A DNA stretch of 64,000 nt from Mucilaginibacter pineti (lineage in GTDB: Bacteria > Bacteroidota > Bacteroidia > Sphingobacteriales > Sphingobacteriaceae). The stretch spans positions 1 to 64,000 of the forward strand of contig NZ_FNAI01000005.1 in assembly GCF_900101875.1 (NCBI RefSeq), written 5' to 3'. Below are positions 50,375 through 60,511 of the stretch, piece after piece. The position numbers were made by a program, and so were the translations under genes. Under the pieces are notes generated by a model, which was not told the origin of the DNA, searched no databases, and worked only from the letters and a program-made list of their open reading frames with translations. The number at the start of each line of letters is the position of its first letter. Within the stretch, counting starts at the first letter, position 1.

Positions 50375-50644
50375 TTATTCCGTATTCAGATCGGCATCGG
50401 CAGGATTAAGGAGATATTCAAACTGCTCGTGCCCGTTGTGGATAATAAATTTCAATCGCTCTTTGGGTAAGTTTATATCTAATGCCATAAGCCCCAGGGT
50501 TTGCGGCAGGTTATCGCGTATCAATTTCAAATCGGTAACGTGTGGCATGTCAATAAAAACATCGCCGTCGCGGTCTTCAATAGTCCACCCGGCAAGGTGG
50601 GCATTATTCAAAATAGCTATCCATTTTTGCTGATATGCACTCAT
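50375..50644 (-). CDS. Small conserved-looking hypothetical protein
   Basis: 89 residues, cytoplasmic, with a mixed alpha-beta pattern: HLAGWTIEDRDGDVFIDMPHVTDLKLIRDNLP, then RLKFIIHNGHEQFEYLL. Convergent with the MFS gene (2 bases between stops) and divergent from nhaA. No family recognised. Confidence 0.7.
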   Translation of the reverse strand: MSAYQQKWIAILNNAHLAGWTIEDRDGDVFIDMPHVTDLKLIRDNLPQTLGLMALDINLPKERLKFIIHNGHEQFEYLLNPADADLNTE

Positions 50645-50767
50645 AACACTGTTTTTATTATAAAAGCATTGGGGATAGGATTGGTTTTAAATATTTTACG
50701 GAAGCCAAAGAGCTAAAACTCATATTTGCTACTTTGATACCTTATATTTTCCTTAATTTAGGCAGCA

Positions 50768-52069
50768 ATGAGGCAAAAATCAGCTATTGAAAAACTCACG
50801 GCCCCGGTAAGCAGGTTTATACACCAGGAGCATACCAGCGGCATAGTGCTTTTTATAAGCGTGCTCGTTGCTATCATCTGGGTAAACTCACCATTTGCCA
50901 ATTCATATCACCACCTTTGGGATCTTAAATTTAGTCTGGGTTTTAACGGCCATGCACTCGATCATTCCCTTCATCTTTGGATAAATGACGGCTTGATGGC
51001 TGTTTTTTTCTTCGTGATAGGGCTTGAGCTAAAACGTGAATTTATGGCTGGCGAATTATCATCCCTCAAAAAGGCCTCATTACCCATGGTGGCGGCTTTA
51101 GGTGGGATGCTGATACCGGCGCTTATTTACTTTTTCATTAATAAAGATGCCAATTCGGAACATGGCTGGGGTATTCCCATGGCTACGGATATAGCTTTTG
51201 CATTGGCATTGTTGTCAATTGCGGGCAAACAGATCCCATCTTCAGTAAAAGTATTTTTGTCGGCCCTGGCCGTTGCCGATGATCTGGGTGCAGTGTTAGT
51301 GATCGCGATATTCTATAGTGCACACATATCATTTGGACCGTTAAGCATCGGATTAGGATTATTAGTCCTCCTCCTCATCGGCAATAAAATGGGAATACGA
51401 AGTATCGCTTTTTACCTTGTTATTGGGTTTGGAGTTTGGGTAGCTTTTCTATTATCGGGCGTACATGCCACCATTGCTGGTGTGCTGGTGGCTTTTACTA
51501 TCCCGGCGCGTACATTAATTAACGAAAAAAGCTATGCGGAGAGTCTGCGCAAACTATTAACAGTATTTGAAAAGGAAATACCCAACAACAGCACCTTAAC
51601 CACGCCCGAACAACATGACGCTATTGAAAAAATAAAAAGCCTGAGTGCCAATGCCGAAACCCCTTTACAAAAAATTGAATATGCACTGCATCCCTGGGTT
51701 GCTTTTGTGGTGATGCCACTTTTTGCGCTGGCCAATGCGGGCATAATTATAGGGGCCGATTTCTTTTCTTCCCTGCTTAACCCGGTGAGTATGGGTGTAG
51801 CTGCTGGCTTATTGGTGGGCAAGTTCATCGGCGTACTATTGGCCACCTGGCTAATGGTAAAATTTGGCGCACAATTACCTGCAAAATCTACATGGAAACA
51901 AATGGCCGGTGTAGCCCTGCTGGCTGGCGTGGGCTTTACCATGTCGTTATTTATATCCGGCCTTGCCTTTACCGCCCATCCCCAAATGGTAGATCAGGCT
52001 AAGTATGGTATATTGCTGGCCTCATTAATAGCCGGACTATTAGGCGTGATCGTGTTGAGGAAATCATGA
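50768..52069 (+). CDS. nhaA: Na+/H+ antiporter NhaA
   Basis: 433 residues, 12 membrane helices. NhaA signatures: FLINDGLMAVFFFVIGLELKRE-type segment (~72-95), PMATDIAFALALLSI (~135-150), and the adjacent Asp pair in ALAVADDLGAVLVIAIFY (~170), which bind Na+. It exports sodium in exchange for protons, aiding pH and salt tolerance. Monocistronic. Confidence 0.96.
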   Translation: MRQKSAIEKLTAPVSRFIHQEHTSGIVLFISVLVAIIWVNSPFANSYHHLWDLKFSLGFNGHALDHSLHLWINDGLMAVFFFVIGLELKREFMAGELSSLKKASLPMVAALGGMLIPALIYFFINKDANSEHGWGIPMATDIAFALALLSIAGKQIPSSVKVFLSALAVADDLGAVLVIAIFYSAHISFGPLSIGLGLLVLLLIGNKMGIRSIAFYLVIGFGVWVAFLLSGVHATIAGVLVAFTIPARTLINEKSYAESLRKLLTVFEKEIPNNSTLTTPEQHDAIEKIKSLSANAETPLQKIEYALHPWVAFVVMPLFALANAGIIIGADFFSSLLNPVSMGVAAGLLVGKFIGVLLATWLMVKFGAQLPAKSTWKQMAGVALLAGVGFTMSLFISGLAFTAHPQMVDQAKYGILLASLIAGLLGVIVLRKS

Positions 52070-52139
52070 CCGTTGATTTATTTTGATTCCCTTGATTTCG
52101 CTGATTGTACACTCTCTGTGTCTTGATACATGATACTAA

Positions 52140-53267
52140 CTACTTGATACTATAATTCGGTTTCCCGTACACGCTCAATCCGGTTAATCTGTTTTGAAAC
52201 ATAGTTAGCGGACTGTTATAAAATTTCACAAAGTCATCCGCACTCTCCTGCCCCGCATAGGGCACATAATAATGATCTGTACGACCGTTTCGCCATGCCA
52301 GCACGTAGCTTATTTTATGTTTGGCAATGGTGGGCAGCAACACTTTTGTCCACCAGTCTGCCTGTGGGATACGCTCGTAACCGGTTTCGGGCAGGCAAGC
52401 CAGTTTGTGATGATTAGCAGCTATATTATCCAAAATACCCAGGCGCTTGTCTAATTTAGACTGATAATCCGGCACGCTTTTGTAACAGTAATTATCAAAG
52501 CCCAGGAAATCGGCATACTCATCGCCGGGATATCGTTCCAGAAATTGTTCTTCCGAATCAAAATCGGCCACGGAATACACAATTAAAAGGTTATGCAGCT
52601 TTTTGGTGTTGCGCAGATAATCTATAGTGAAACGCCAAAGAGTTTTAAATTCATCGGGGGTACTGGTATTTTTACACCACCAAAACCAGTTGCCGGTAAG
52701 CTCATGAAACGGCCTGAAAAGTAAAGGGATCGCCTCACCATCTGCACCTTTCAGATCGGCCATGTAGGCAGCCGCCCTATCCAGGTACTTAACATAAACA
52801 CTATTGTAAGCGCCACCGGGGATAAGGTCTTTAACCGTACGCTGCGTGGTATCCCAGGCGGTTTTACCGTTGGCGGGATTATCCATATGCCAGCAATAAG
52901 TGTTGATACCGCCCCGCTCGTAAACATCCTTTACCAGTTGTTTCTGCAATTTAAAGGGGATGCCATTTATATCATTAATGCTGTCGTGCTCTATCTTAGC
53001 CAGATCCCACCCGTATACCGCGGGGTACGATCCGGTAACACTTTTCACATCAGACCGGCCGGGTTCAAACTTCCAGCCCACACCGTAGGCCGTATCATCA
53101 TGATGACCAAAAAGCACCCCGGCACCCATTAACCGCTGCATACTGTAAAACAGCGCCCGCGTTTCGGGAGTAGCCTTTTTATCACTCGGACTAAATAATT
53201 GTGCCTGTGCTTCCAAACCGTAAAATGTTAAAACAAATACCGTAATATACTTCAAAAATAGCCTCAT
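52140..53267 (-). CDS. Beta-mannanase, GH26
   Basis: 375 residues with a signal peptide (to AQAQ). Clan GH-A barrel with GH26 landmarks: LFGHHDDTAYG, the acid/base Glu near 188 in RPFHELTGNWFWW, and the nucleophile Glu near 293 in LPETGYE. It cleaves beta-1,4-mannan, in this context probably releasing mannobiose (as in the Bacteroides fragilis ManA system). Last gene of the mannan operon, 58 bases after the GH-A lipoprotein gene. Confidence 0.94.
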   Translation of the reverse strand: MRLFLKYITVFVLTFYGLEAQAQLFSPSDKKATPETRALFYSMQRLMGAGVLFGHHDDTAYGVGWKFEPGRSDVKSVTGSYPAVYGWDLAKIEHDSINDINGIPFKLQKQLVKDVYERGGINTYCWHMDNPANGKTAWDTTQRTVKDLIPGGAYNSVYVKYLDRAAAYMADLKGADGEAIPLLFRPFHELTGNWFWWCKNTSTPDEFKTLWRFTIDYLRNTKKLHNLLIVYSVADFDSEEQFLERYPGDEYADFLGFDNYCYKSVPDYQSKLDKRLGILDNIAANHHKLACLPETGYERIPQADWWTKVLLPTIAKHKISYVLAWRNGRTDHYYVPYAGQESADDFVKFYNSPLTMFQNRLTGLSVYGKPNYSIK

Positions 53268-53325
53268 ATCAAAACGCTTAAATTACCAAACTCATTTGTG
53301 CTGTTATGGTTTAACAGCTTATTGC

Positions 53326-55065
53326 CTATTTTTTATTTGCCACTAAAAAAACTACTCCCCTTGCAGGTACAGTTACCACTATGCCACCTTTAATAGCCGA
53401 TGAATTTGCCGGGATGCTGGTATAAGTTGCCGGGCCGCCCATATCACCGGAGGGGCCAATGCCATTAACATATAGCTTGCGCGAAAAAGGTGCATTATCT
53501 GTACCGCCATTAAGCGTGTAGTAATAATAGTTGTTGCCAGCTGCAAAATTTTTGAAACTCACGTTCACCAGATGATCGTTACTGCCTTTGTTTACGAGGA
53601 TTACCCCTGCCTCGCCCGAAGTAAATGACGAACCATAGCTCACCACATCGGTACTGCCGGCGGTTGACGAGCTGACCAAATGATCGCCTATGAATTTTTG
53701 GAAATAGTACAGGTAATAAAATGCCGGACGGAGGCTCCACTTGGGCGCGCCGGGTTCTGCACCGCCTGGGTTGCCCGAATTGCTGAACAGGCCGTGATCA
53801 TCGCCATTGTCCCACCAGTTTGCCATATCCCAGCGGCTTGCCATGCTGAACTGATTTTTCAGCACCTCACCCAACACCATTACCGCATGTACGCCTGCCA
53901 CATTTGATACCATTTGTTTTGACCCGGTGGCAAAGATATTCCACTCATCTAACGCTACAGGTTTTTGGGTAACACCAGCGTTTTGTGCCGATGTTTTTAC
54001 CCAGTTCATCATATCGCTTGTAACCGTGGTTGGGGTAGCCAGTATTACATCAGGTGTTGAATTTTGCTGATAAGGGGTATAATAATTATGCACCACAAAA
54101 AAATCGGGGGTGTTACCTGCCGCCGAAAGTACACCAGCATTCCAGTTACGCACACCGGCGTTTTGGTCGTTGGTTTCGGTTAATACGATGCCTATTTTAA
54201 TGGTGCTGCCCACCTCAGCAGCTGCCTTACGCATCGAATCGGCAAAAACTTTAAAGTGGGTACCATACACCTGTCCGGTTAGTATTTCGGGCTGGCCATC
54301 CTGGTTAAGCTGACGGTTAATGCGGTAACCGGCCTCCCAGTTACCGTAATTTTCGTTGCCAACCTCCCATAATTTAGTGCGCCCTTTATCATACCTAACC
54401 CATTGGGCAGCCAAATGCGCCGCCGCCTCATCAGGGTGAGGACCTGTGCCATAGCGGGCGTAGCCGTAGTTGACCGTAATTAGCCCGGTGCTGTTGGTTT
54501 GATGCAGCATGGCATAATAATTATCCAGCGTAAGCGTCCAACTGGCGGTATTGTTGCCAAACCAGTAACCGGCATCGGTATAAGTACCGGTGTTATCGGA
54601 CAGTTGCGCAGGTGCATCGGCCGGGGCTTTATTATCATCCCAAAAGTAAACGTCTGACAAGCTGCCGCCGGGAAACCGGATAACATTGGGCGATAGGTTG
54701 GTTATGTTCGCCATCAGATCGGGTTCGGTAACCATTTGCCCCATGAAGGGGTTAAGGTTATTTCCATAGATATATTTAGACACCTTAGTGATCTGCTGAC
54801 TAAGATCAACACTCACTGTAATATTACCAGCCGAGGATTTGCCCACCGCTTTTGTGTTGCTGATACTCCATGTTTTTGCTTCCCAGTTATCCAGGAAAAA
54901 GCCCTGGGTGCTGGCTATTGCCGGTTCAGTAGGCGCTATAATTACGGTCGAACCGTTGTCATCACCATTGTTTACCGGCGGAACGGTTTTGCTGTCCTTT
55001 TTACAGGCAGCCGTCATTCCCGCCAGGATCAGCACCCCGCCTATGAGTATGTTTAATTTTTTCAT
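53326..55065 (-). CDS. Clan GH-A glycosidase lipoprotein (GH51/GH44-like)
   Basis: 579 residues from the Met at 55065, which gives a clean lipobox (GMTAAC). An ATG at 55080 overlaps the epimerase stop (TAATG) and is an alternative. The barrel begins near 95 (ITKVSKYIYGNNLNPFMGQ) with VIRFPGGSLSDVYFWDD. The acid/base Glu lies in WEVGNENYG (~238) and the nucleophile Glu in ALDEWN (~374). A C-terminal beta-sandwich follows. The GN-E-N and D-E-W motifs resemble GH51 arabinofuranosidases and GH44. The exact family is unresolved; position in the cluster suggests a mannan- or side-chain-active surface enzyme. Confidence 0.82.
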   Translation of the reverse strand: MKKLNILIGGVLILAGMTAACKKDSKTVPPVNNGDDNGSTVIIAPTEPAIASTQGFFLDNWEAKTWSISNTKAVGKSSAGNITVSVDLSQQITKVSKYIYGNNLNPFMGQMVTEPDLMANITNLSPNVIRFPGGSLSDVYFWDDNKAPADAPAQLSDNTGTYTDAGYWFGNNTASWTLTLDNYYAMLHQTNSTGLITVNYGYARYGTGPHPDEAAAHLAAQWVRYDKGRTKLWEVGNENYGNWEAGYRINRQLNQDGQPEILTGQVYGTHFKVFADSMRKAAAEVGSTIKIGIVLTETNDQNAGVRNWNAGVLSAAGNTPDFFVVHNYYTPYQQNSTPDVILATPTTVTSDMMNWVKTSAQNAGVTQKPVALDEWNIFATGSKQMVSNVAGVHAVMVLGEVLKNQFSMASRWDMANWWDNGDDHGLFSNSGNPGGAEPGAPKWSLRPAFYYLYYFQKFIGDHLVSSSTAGSTDVVSYGSSFTSGEAGVILVNKGSNDHLVNVSFKNFAAGNNYYYYTLNGGTDNAPFSRKLYVNGIGPSGDMGGPATYTSIPANSSAIKGGIVVTVPARGVVFLVANKK

Positions 55066-55079
55066 ATAAATATTGTGCA

Positions 55080-56423
55080 TTAGCTTGTCCTTTTTATAAT
55101 TTCAAGGCAGGCCCTACTGTTGTGATACGGGCATTTCCATAGTCCTGCTTTATCTTCTCCGGGCATGACATTACCATAGGCATTGATGCCCCAAAACCAC
55201 TCGCCATGCTGTTTATCCAGTATCTTATCTTTTACAAAAGCCCAGGTATTGAGCGACAGGTTGAGATATTTTTGATCGCCGCTAACCTGCCATGCGTTAA
55301 AGAACCCAACCACTGCTTCGGCCTGCACCCACCAGTGTTTTTCTTTTATAAGATGGTTACCAACCGGTTCGTATTCGTACCAAAGGCCGCCGTCGCTATC
55401 TATCCCTGGTATGGTTGCATCGGCAATCTCCATGCAGATTTTTTTTATAGCTGTTACCCGTTCCACATCGCCTATAACTTCCGCGGCTTCCAGCAAAAGC
55501 CAGGTGGCTTCAATATCGTGCCCGTAGGATACGGTATCTGCCCGGCTGTTCCATTCCTCATCAAAAAACAAGAGCAGATGGTTAGTACTTACGTCAATAA
55601 AATGATCGAGGAAATTATCTACGAGTATTGTTATCTGCTCCTTTAGGTCAATATTCGGCCAAATGCGGTACAGGTTGGTATAAGCCTCCAGGATATGCAG
55701 ATGGGTATTCATTGTCTTTTTTTCGTTAGCATCCTTAGCGCTCAGGCGCAGGTCGCTTATTGGCTGCCATTCGCGCGTAAAGGCCTCCAGATAGCCGGTT
55801 CTTTCTGTATCGAAACTCTTATCAACCAATAAGCGATACAGATTGATGGCTTGTTGTTTAACAGTTTCTATACCCGATGCCATGTAATATTCGCTCAACG
55901 CATACAGTGCAAATGCACTGGCATAAACCTGTTTTTTGGTATCTAACGGTGCACCATTGTAATCAACCGACCAGTACACTCCGCCAAACTCATGATCGAT
56001 GAAACGCTTGTTGATATAGGTATAAGCCCTGTTTGCCATCTGCAGTAATCCCGCATTGGGCTTTTGGTTATACGCGGCAGAAAAACTCCAAAGGATGCGG
56101 GTATTTAATACCGATCCCTTGGGTGCTTGTTTGGTAACATTATTTTCATTGTCTATTTTACCGTAGAAACCACCATTCACATTATCAGGAGCATCTTTTT
56201 GCCAGTAGCTGATGATGTTGTTTAGTTCCTGTTTAAGCTCGTTACTGTAAGCTTTGCATACAATGTCCAATTCCCCTCTTGAGAGGGGGAGCGATGGAGT
56301 GTGTTGTGGCTGGGGTGTGTTAGCCAGTTTGCCTGAAGAACACACCTCTCCACTCCTCTCAAGAGGGGAATCGCTCGCAGCCTTTGTTTTTATCCCGTTC
56401 TGTTCCCCTTTACTCTTCATCAT
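55080..56423 (-). CDS. Cellobiose/mannobiose 2-epimerase (AGE family)
   Basis: 447 residues, longer than the usual ~390-410. The (alpha/alpha)6-barrel starts near 58 ([18 protein letters not shown]). Catalytic-region motifs are [15 protein letters not shown] (~300) and [18 protein letters not shown] (~345), characteristic of cellobiose 2-epimerases. It converts mannobiose to mannosyl-glucose. Residues ~18-51 are encoded by a palindromic repeat element (SPLERSGEV...SLPLSRGEL), which explains the extra length. The first ATG overlaps the GH130 stop (ATGATGA), so translation is coupled and must pass through the element. Confidence 0.93.
   Translation of the reverse strand: MMKSKGEQNGIKTKAASDSPLERSGEVCSSGKLANTPQPQHTPSLPLSRGELDIVCKAYSNELKQELNNIISYWQKDAPDNVNGGFYGKIDNENNVTKQAPKGSVLNTRILWSFSAAYNQKPNAGLLQMANRAYTYINKRFIDHEFGGVYWSVDYNGAPLDTKKQVYASAFALYALSEYYMASGIETVKQQAINLYRLLVDKSFDTERTGYLEAFTREWQPISDLRLSAKDANEKKTMNTHLHILEAYTNLYRIWPNIDLKEQITILVDNFLDHFIDVSTNHLLLFFDEEWNSRADTVSYGHDIEATWLLLEAAEVIGDVERVTAIKKICMEIADATIPGIDSDGGLWYEYEPVGNHLIKEKHWWVQAEAVVGFFNAWQVSGDQKYLNLSLNTWAFVKDKILDKQHGEWFWGINAYGNVMPGEDKAGLWKCPYHNSRACLEIIKRTS
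56270..56371. repeat. Palindromic repeat element inside the epimerase coding sequence
   Basis: 17-base perfect ends ATTCCCCTCTTGAGAGG (56270-56286) and 56355-56371, with partly complementary interior (GTGTG...CACAC). Total 102 bases (34 codons), so it keeps the reading frame. A related half-palindrome lies at about 39867-39893. Confidence 0.88.
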
Positions 56424-57607
56424 GCCTGCAACTGGTGTTGGTTTCTGTTATTGTTGATGATATGGTATATGGCATCAACCGAGGCAGACGAGCGCAGACC
56501 ATCGGCAGGGGTATTTACTACATAATCAATTAATTTATCAACCGTGGTTGTGGCAACGTGCATTCGTGTATCTGATGATGCATAGTAGATATAAACTGTA
56601 CCGTCCCCATCCGCTATCCAGCCGTTACAAAACACTACGTTTGATACATCACCAATGCGTTCATCTCCTTCGGGTGCTAAAAAATAGCCACCGGGTTTGT
56701 GCAATACTTTGGTAAGATCATCCAACTGGGTCATGAACATGTACAACACATAACGCAAGCCGGCTGCTGTGTTACGCACGCCATGCGCCAGATGCAGCCA
56801 GCCTTTATCTGTCTTTATGGGTGCCGGGCCTTGTCCGTTCTTTGCTTCGTAAACGGTATGGTAATTTTTATTATCGATAATGGTTTCCTGATCAACTATA
56901 GCGTTCTCCATGGTATCGCACAAACCAAAGCCAATGCCGCCGCCCGTGCCCGCGCTGATAAACCCATCCTGCGGACGGGTATAAAGTGCGTACCTGCCAT
57001 TAACAAACTCGGGATGTAATACCACGTTACGCTGCTGCGGCGATTTGGTTTTAAGATCGGGCAGGCGCTCCCAGTTTACCATATCTTTAGTGCGGGTTAT
57101 ACCGCAAGCCGCTATAGCCATTGATTGATCATGTTCGGGTGCTGCCGGGTCGCGCCTTTCGGTACAAAACAGCCCGTAGATCCAGCCGTCCTCATGCACG
57201 GTAAGGCGCATGTCATATACGTTGGTATCGGGCTCCGTACTTTGGGGCAGGTTGACCGGATACTCCCAAAAAGTAAAATTGCTGATGCCATCCGGGCTTT
57301 CAGCCACTGCAAAAAATGATTTACGATCGGCACCTTCCACACGGGCTACCATCAAATATTTGTTGTTGAATTTTATAGCACCGGCGTTAAAAACCGCGTT
57401 GATACCAAATCGCTCCATCAGGTACGGATTAGTCGCCGCGTCCAGATCATACCGCCAGTTAAGGGGCGTATGTGCCGCCGTTAGTACCGGGTTTTTATAC
57501 CTCTCGAAGATCCCGTTGCCTGTTCCGGCAATTTCATTGGGCTTTGTTATAAGCTGATGCTGTTCCTGCTGCAACCGGGTCAATCTTTGTTTAAATTCCT
57601 GCATCAT
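56420..57607 (-). CDS. 4-O-beta-D-mannosyl-D-glucose phosphorylase, GH130
   Basis: 395 residues. A five-bladed propeller family. Landmarks closely matching the Bacteroides fragilis enzyme: [57 protein letters not shown], and the catalytic Asp near 132 in NVYDMRLT. It splits mannosyl-glucose with phosphate into mannose 1-phosphate and glucose, saving ATP. No signal peptide: cytoplasmic. It lies 48 bases after the symporter gene and overlaps the epimerase gene by 4 bases. Confidence 0.96.
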   Translation of the reverse strand: MMQEFKQRLTRLQQEQHQLITKPNEIAGTGNGIFERYKNPVLTAAHTPLNWRYDLDAATNPYLMERFGINAVFNAGAIKFNNKYLMVARVEGADRKSFFAVAESPDGISNFTFWEYPVNLPQSTEPDTNVYDMRLTVHEDGWIYGLFCTERRDPAAPEHDQSMAIAACGITRTKDMVNWERLPDLKTKSPQQRNVVLHPEFVNGRYALYTRPQDGFISAGTGGGIGFGLCDTMENAIVDQETIIDNKNYHTVYEAKNGQGPAPIKTDKGWLHLAHGVRNTAAGLRYVLYMFMTQLDDLTKVLHKPGGYFLAPEGDERIGDVSNVVFCNGWIADGDGTVYIYYASSDTRMHVATTTVDKLIDYVVNTPADGLRSSASVDAIYHIINNNRNQHQLQA

Positions 57608-57655
57608 ATATTTTTTATATTCTATTATTATCTTAAATACTCGGGCAATAGCGCA

Positions 57656-59503
57656 TCAATAATCTTTCAGTTTATTCCACCATGTTTTTTTCAGGATCAG
57701 CATCATCACTGCTAAAATGGCTATGGTAACCAGCAACGGGGCCTTTTGCCATAGCACCAGGTACATGGGCAATATGGTTAAGCAACATTGAGCTATGGTA
57801 CCCACCACTACATTAAACATGTTTAGTTTGAAGTTTTTATTAGGCTGAAAAGAGGGATCGTTTTTTAAAGCAAGTTGCTTAACTGGCTCCCAAAAGCCCC
57901 ATGGCCGCACATTAGTGTAAAAGGATTGCAGCACGGCCATATCCGTAACCGACGTAGCGTACGAGCCTAAAACACACCCAGCTAACGATACAAGGAATAA
58001 CACCGGAAACCAATACAACAGTTGCCCTTCAGGGATTAATCCTGAATATACCAGCGCGGATAATATCATAGCAGCTGCAATGCCCGAAAGCATGCCCCAG
58101 AAAAAGCCGCTGGCATTAAAGCGCCACCAATGCCATTTAAGCACGTTGGCAGCTATATAACCACCATATAGTGCCGATACTATCCATTGCAAAACGCTGT
58201 TAATGTCTTTAACAAAAAAGCCCAGTATTACGCCAACCGCCACTACAACCATACCCACCAGGTAATTCATGGTGATGATCCTTTTATTGGATGCCAGGGG
58301 ATTAACGTATTTGATATAAATATCATTAACTATGTAGGCCTGGGCGGCGTTCATAGTGCCAGCAAACGTGCTCATAAATGCACCCAACAAACCGGCCAAT
58401 AGCAGACCCACCAAACCAACAGGCAAAAAGTTATTGATAACCGCCGGTAATATCCGCTCAAAATCAATAGCGCCCGCGCCATCAGTGAGGTTCATTTGGC
58501 GATAATATATTAAACCTAATGTGGTTAAACTTATGATAAGCGTATAGCGAATGGGTAATAAAATAACACTTACAAAACCATTCATCTTGCTGGCCTCTTC
58601 GGGCGAGCGGGTTGAAAGGATCTTCTGCATATCGTAGTTTGGGGCGGGCCCGGCCAGTGCTGCAAAAAAACCTTTAAAGGTCATCATCATAAAAAAGTAG
58701 GCAAACAGCGAATAACCATCGCTTTTGATCTTTTGATTTACCTCGGTTATTATCCCCGTCCAATTAAGGCCGAGGTGTTTGCCGAAAAACGGACTGTACC
58801 AGCCATTGGGTACATTTAAATGATGACTGTTTAATTGATTTGCAGCTATAAACCCTATCCAGATACAGGCAACCGTCATGATGCCATATTTTACCACATC
58901 GCTTACCACAATGCTATGCATACCACCCAAAATGGAATAGAACATAGCAAACAGCGTAAAGATGATACCGTATATATGGGGCACATATTGTGGCGCTACA
59001 TTAAAGGGTACATAAGCCTTTACCAGATCCCAGGGTACAAATATTTCGATAAACTTACCCAGGCCAATAAAACCGTAGGCCATAAAACCCAGGCAGCTTA
59101 GCAAGGCAAACGCAATTACCACCAGGTGCGAACTGGTTACCCCCGCTCCCGTTTTACCAAACCTCGTCGCCAGCCATTCGGCACCGGTGGAGGCATTTGA
59201 ACGGCGCAGCCAGCGCGAGAGGTACATCATTAAAAATACCTGGTTAAATACCGGCCAAAGCCAGGGTATCCAGATGCTTTTCATTCCGTACACAAAACAT
59301 AAGCTCACCATCCACATGGTGCCGCTAATGTCAAACATATCTGAGGCATCGCTTAAACCCAGCTTATACCAGGGCAGCGATTTGCCGCCAAGCATATAAC
59401 TTTCTTTGTTTTCACGTGCTTTTTTACGGTACCAAAGACCAATAAAAATGGTACTCAGCAGGTATAAAATTATTATGGTAACATCAAGTAAGTGTAGTTT
59501 CAT
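57656..59503 (-). CDS. Sodium:solute symporter (probable mannobiose/mannooligosaccharide importer)
   Basis: 615 residues with ~14 membrane helices, of the SSS family: LYLLSTIFIGLWYRKKARENKESYMLGGKSLPW at the N-terminus, the sodium-site region GMHSIVVSDVVKYGIM, and LLGAFMSTFAGTMNAAQAYIVNDIY. In the Bacteroides fragilis mannan operon a symporter occupies the same position. Substrate assignment rests on that context. Its ATG directly follows the AraC stop codon with no gap. Confidence 0.92.
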   Translation of the reverse strand: MKLHLLDVTIIILYLLSTIFIGLWYRKKARENKESYMLGGKSLPWYKLGLSDASDMFDISGTMWMVSLCFVYGMKSIWIPWLWPVFNQVFLMMYLSRWLRRSNASTGAEWLATRFGKTGAGVTSSHLVVIAFALLSCLGFMAYGFIGLGKFIEIFVPWDLVKAYVPFNVAPQYVPHIYGIIFTLFAMFYSILGGMHSIVVSDVVKYGIMTVACIWIGFIAANQLNSHHLNVPNGWYSPFFGKHLGLNWTGIITEVNQKIKSDGYSLFAYFFMMMTFKGFFAALAGPAPNYDMQKILSTRSPEEASKMNGFVSVILLPIRYTLIISLTTLGLIYYRQMNLTDGAGAIDFERILPAVINNFLPVGLVGLLLAGLLGAFMSTFAGTMNAAQAYIVNDIYIKYVNPLASNKRIITMNYLVGMVVVAVGVILGFFVKDINSVLQWIVSALYGGYIAANVLKWHWWRFNASGFFWGMLSGIAAAMILSALVYSGLIPEGQLLYWFPVLFLVSLAGCVLGSYATSVTDMAVLQSFYTNVRPWGFWEPVKQLALKNDPSFQPNKNFKLNMFNVVVGTIAQCCLTILPMYLVLWQKAPLLVTIAILAVMMLILKKTWWNKLKDY

Positions 59504-60382
59504 TTATATAAATATTCTGTTACCGGTGTAGGTTTCCCTAAACTCCTTAGGGATGCAAAGCTTTTTGCGTTTAAAGATCCTGTTGAAATTGGAGATGTTG
59601 TTGAAACCGCACTTGTAGGCAATTTCGGCTACGGTTGTGGTAGAATCGATGAGCATACGTGAGGCGTGGCCAAGCCTTATCTCGTTCAGGCTATCTATAA
59701 AAGTTTTACCGGTTCGCTTTTTAATGAACCTGCTGAAGGAAGCCTCGGGCATGTTGGCAATTTTGGCTACTTCGGCAAGGGTTACCTGCTTGTTGTAGTT
59801 AACGTTCATGTGCTCAAATACCTTCTCAATGCGGCGGCTGTTATAGTAAAACTTATCGTTGGCAAAGCTTGGGTCCGATAACATTTTCATGTTACGTGAT
59901 ATAGAAAGATCATGCAAAATTGACAACAGTTCAAGCACGGAATCGAAACCGTTTTTCTTATCCAATCCCAGTATTCTCCCCTTTAAAGCCTGTATGGTTT
60001 CGGGCGAAAAAACTATACCCCGCTGCGAGCGTTCCAGCATGCTTTTTACAAAACTTAACTGGTTTCGCTTCAAAAACTTCTCATCAAAAAGATCTTTATG
60101 AAATTGAATAGTAACTTCAGTTATTTCTTCACTTTGGCATTGATGCGTAAACCAGGCATGGTATAAATTTGGCCCTACCAGCGCAAGTTCCAGCTCTTCA
60201 ATAACTTCAATATGCCCGCCTACTACTCGCTTTGCACCTTTTGCGTTTATAATGAGGTTTAGCTCATACTCATCATGGTAATGCAAAGGAAAGTCGAACT
60301 TTTTTTTAACTCTCGAAAATATAGTAAAGCAATCGCTCGGGGTTAGCGGTGTTATTTCGCGCATTACATTGCTCGTCATCAT
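59504..60382 (-). CDS. AraC-family transcriptional regulator
   Basis: 292 residues. The N-terminal cupin sensor half (~25-90: FDFPLHYHDEYELNLIINAKGAKRVVGGH) is followed by a C-terminal pair of helix-turn-helix motifs (~195-290: VTLAEVAKIANMPEASFSRFIKKRTGKTFIDSLNEIR, then TTVAEIAYKCGFNNISNFNRIFKR). A second ATG lies at 60364. It is the first gene of the mannan operon and likely controls it in response to a mannan breakdown sugar. Confidence 0.94.
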   Translation of the reverse strand: MMTSNVMREITPLTPSDCFTIFSRVKKKFDFPLHYHDEYELNLIINAKGAKRVVGGHIEVIEELELALVGPNLYHAWFTHQCQSEEITEVTIQFHKDLFDEKFLKRNQLSFVKSMLERSQRGIVFSPETIQALKGRILGLDKKNGFDSVLELLSILHDLSISRNMKMLSDPSFANDKFYYNSRRIEKVFEHMNVNYNKQVTLAEVAKIANMPEASFSRFIKKRTGKTFIDSLNEIRLGHASRMLIDSTTTVAEIAYKCGFNNISNFNRIFKRKKLCIPKEFRETYTGNRIFI

Positions 60383-60474
60383 AAATCACACGTAAATACT
60401 ATTGCTATCAGCTAATGCAGATGGACAGCCATAGCTTGTTTCATACATCGGCCTAATAGCAATAAATAATTAAA

Positions 60475-60501
60475 ATATCCCGGCCGGCGCGGCCGGGATA
60501 T
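60475..60501 (-). terminator. Terminator of the sus-like genes
   Basis: ATATCCCGGCC (60475-60485) pairs perfectly with 60491-60501 around GGCGC. In minus-strand RNA it is followed by a short TTTT-A-rich tract. It separates the SusC/D lipoprotein unit from the AraC gene. Confidence 0.82.
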
Positions 60502-60511
60502 GAGTTAAATT

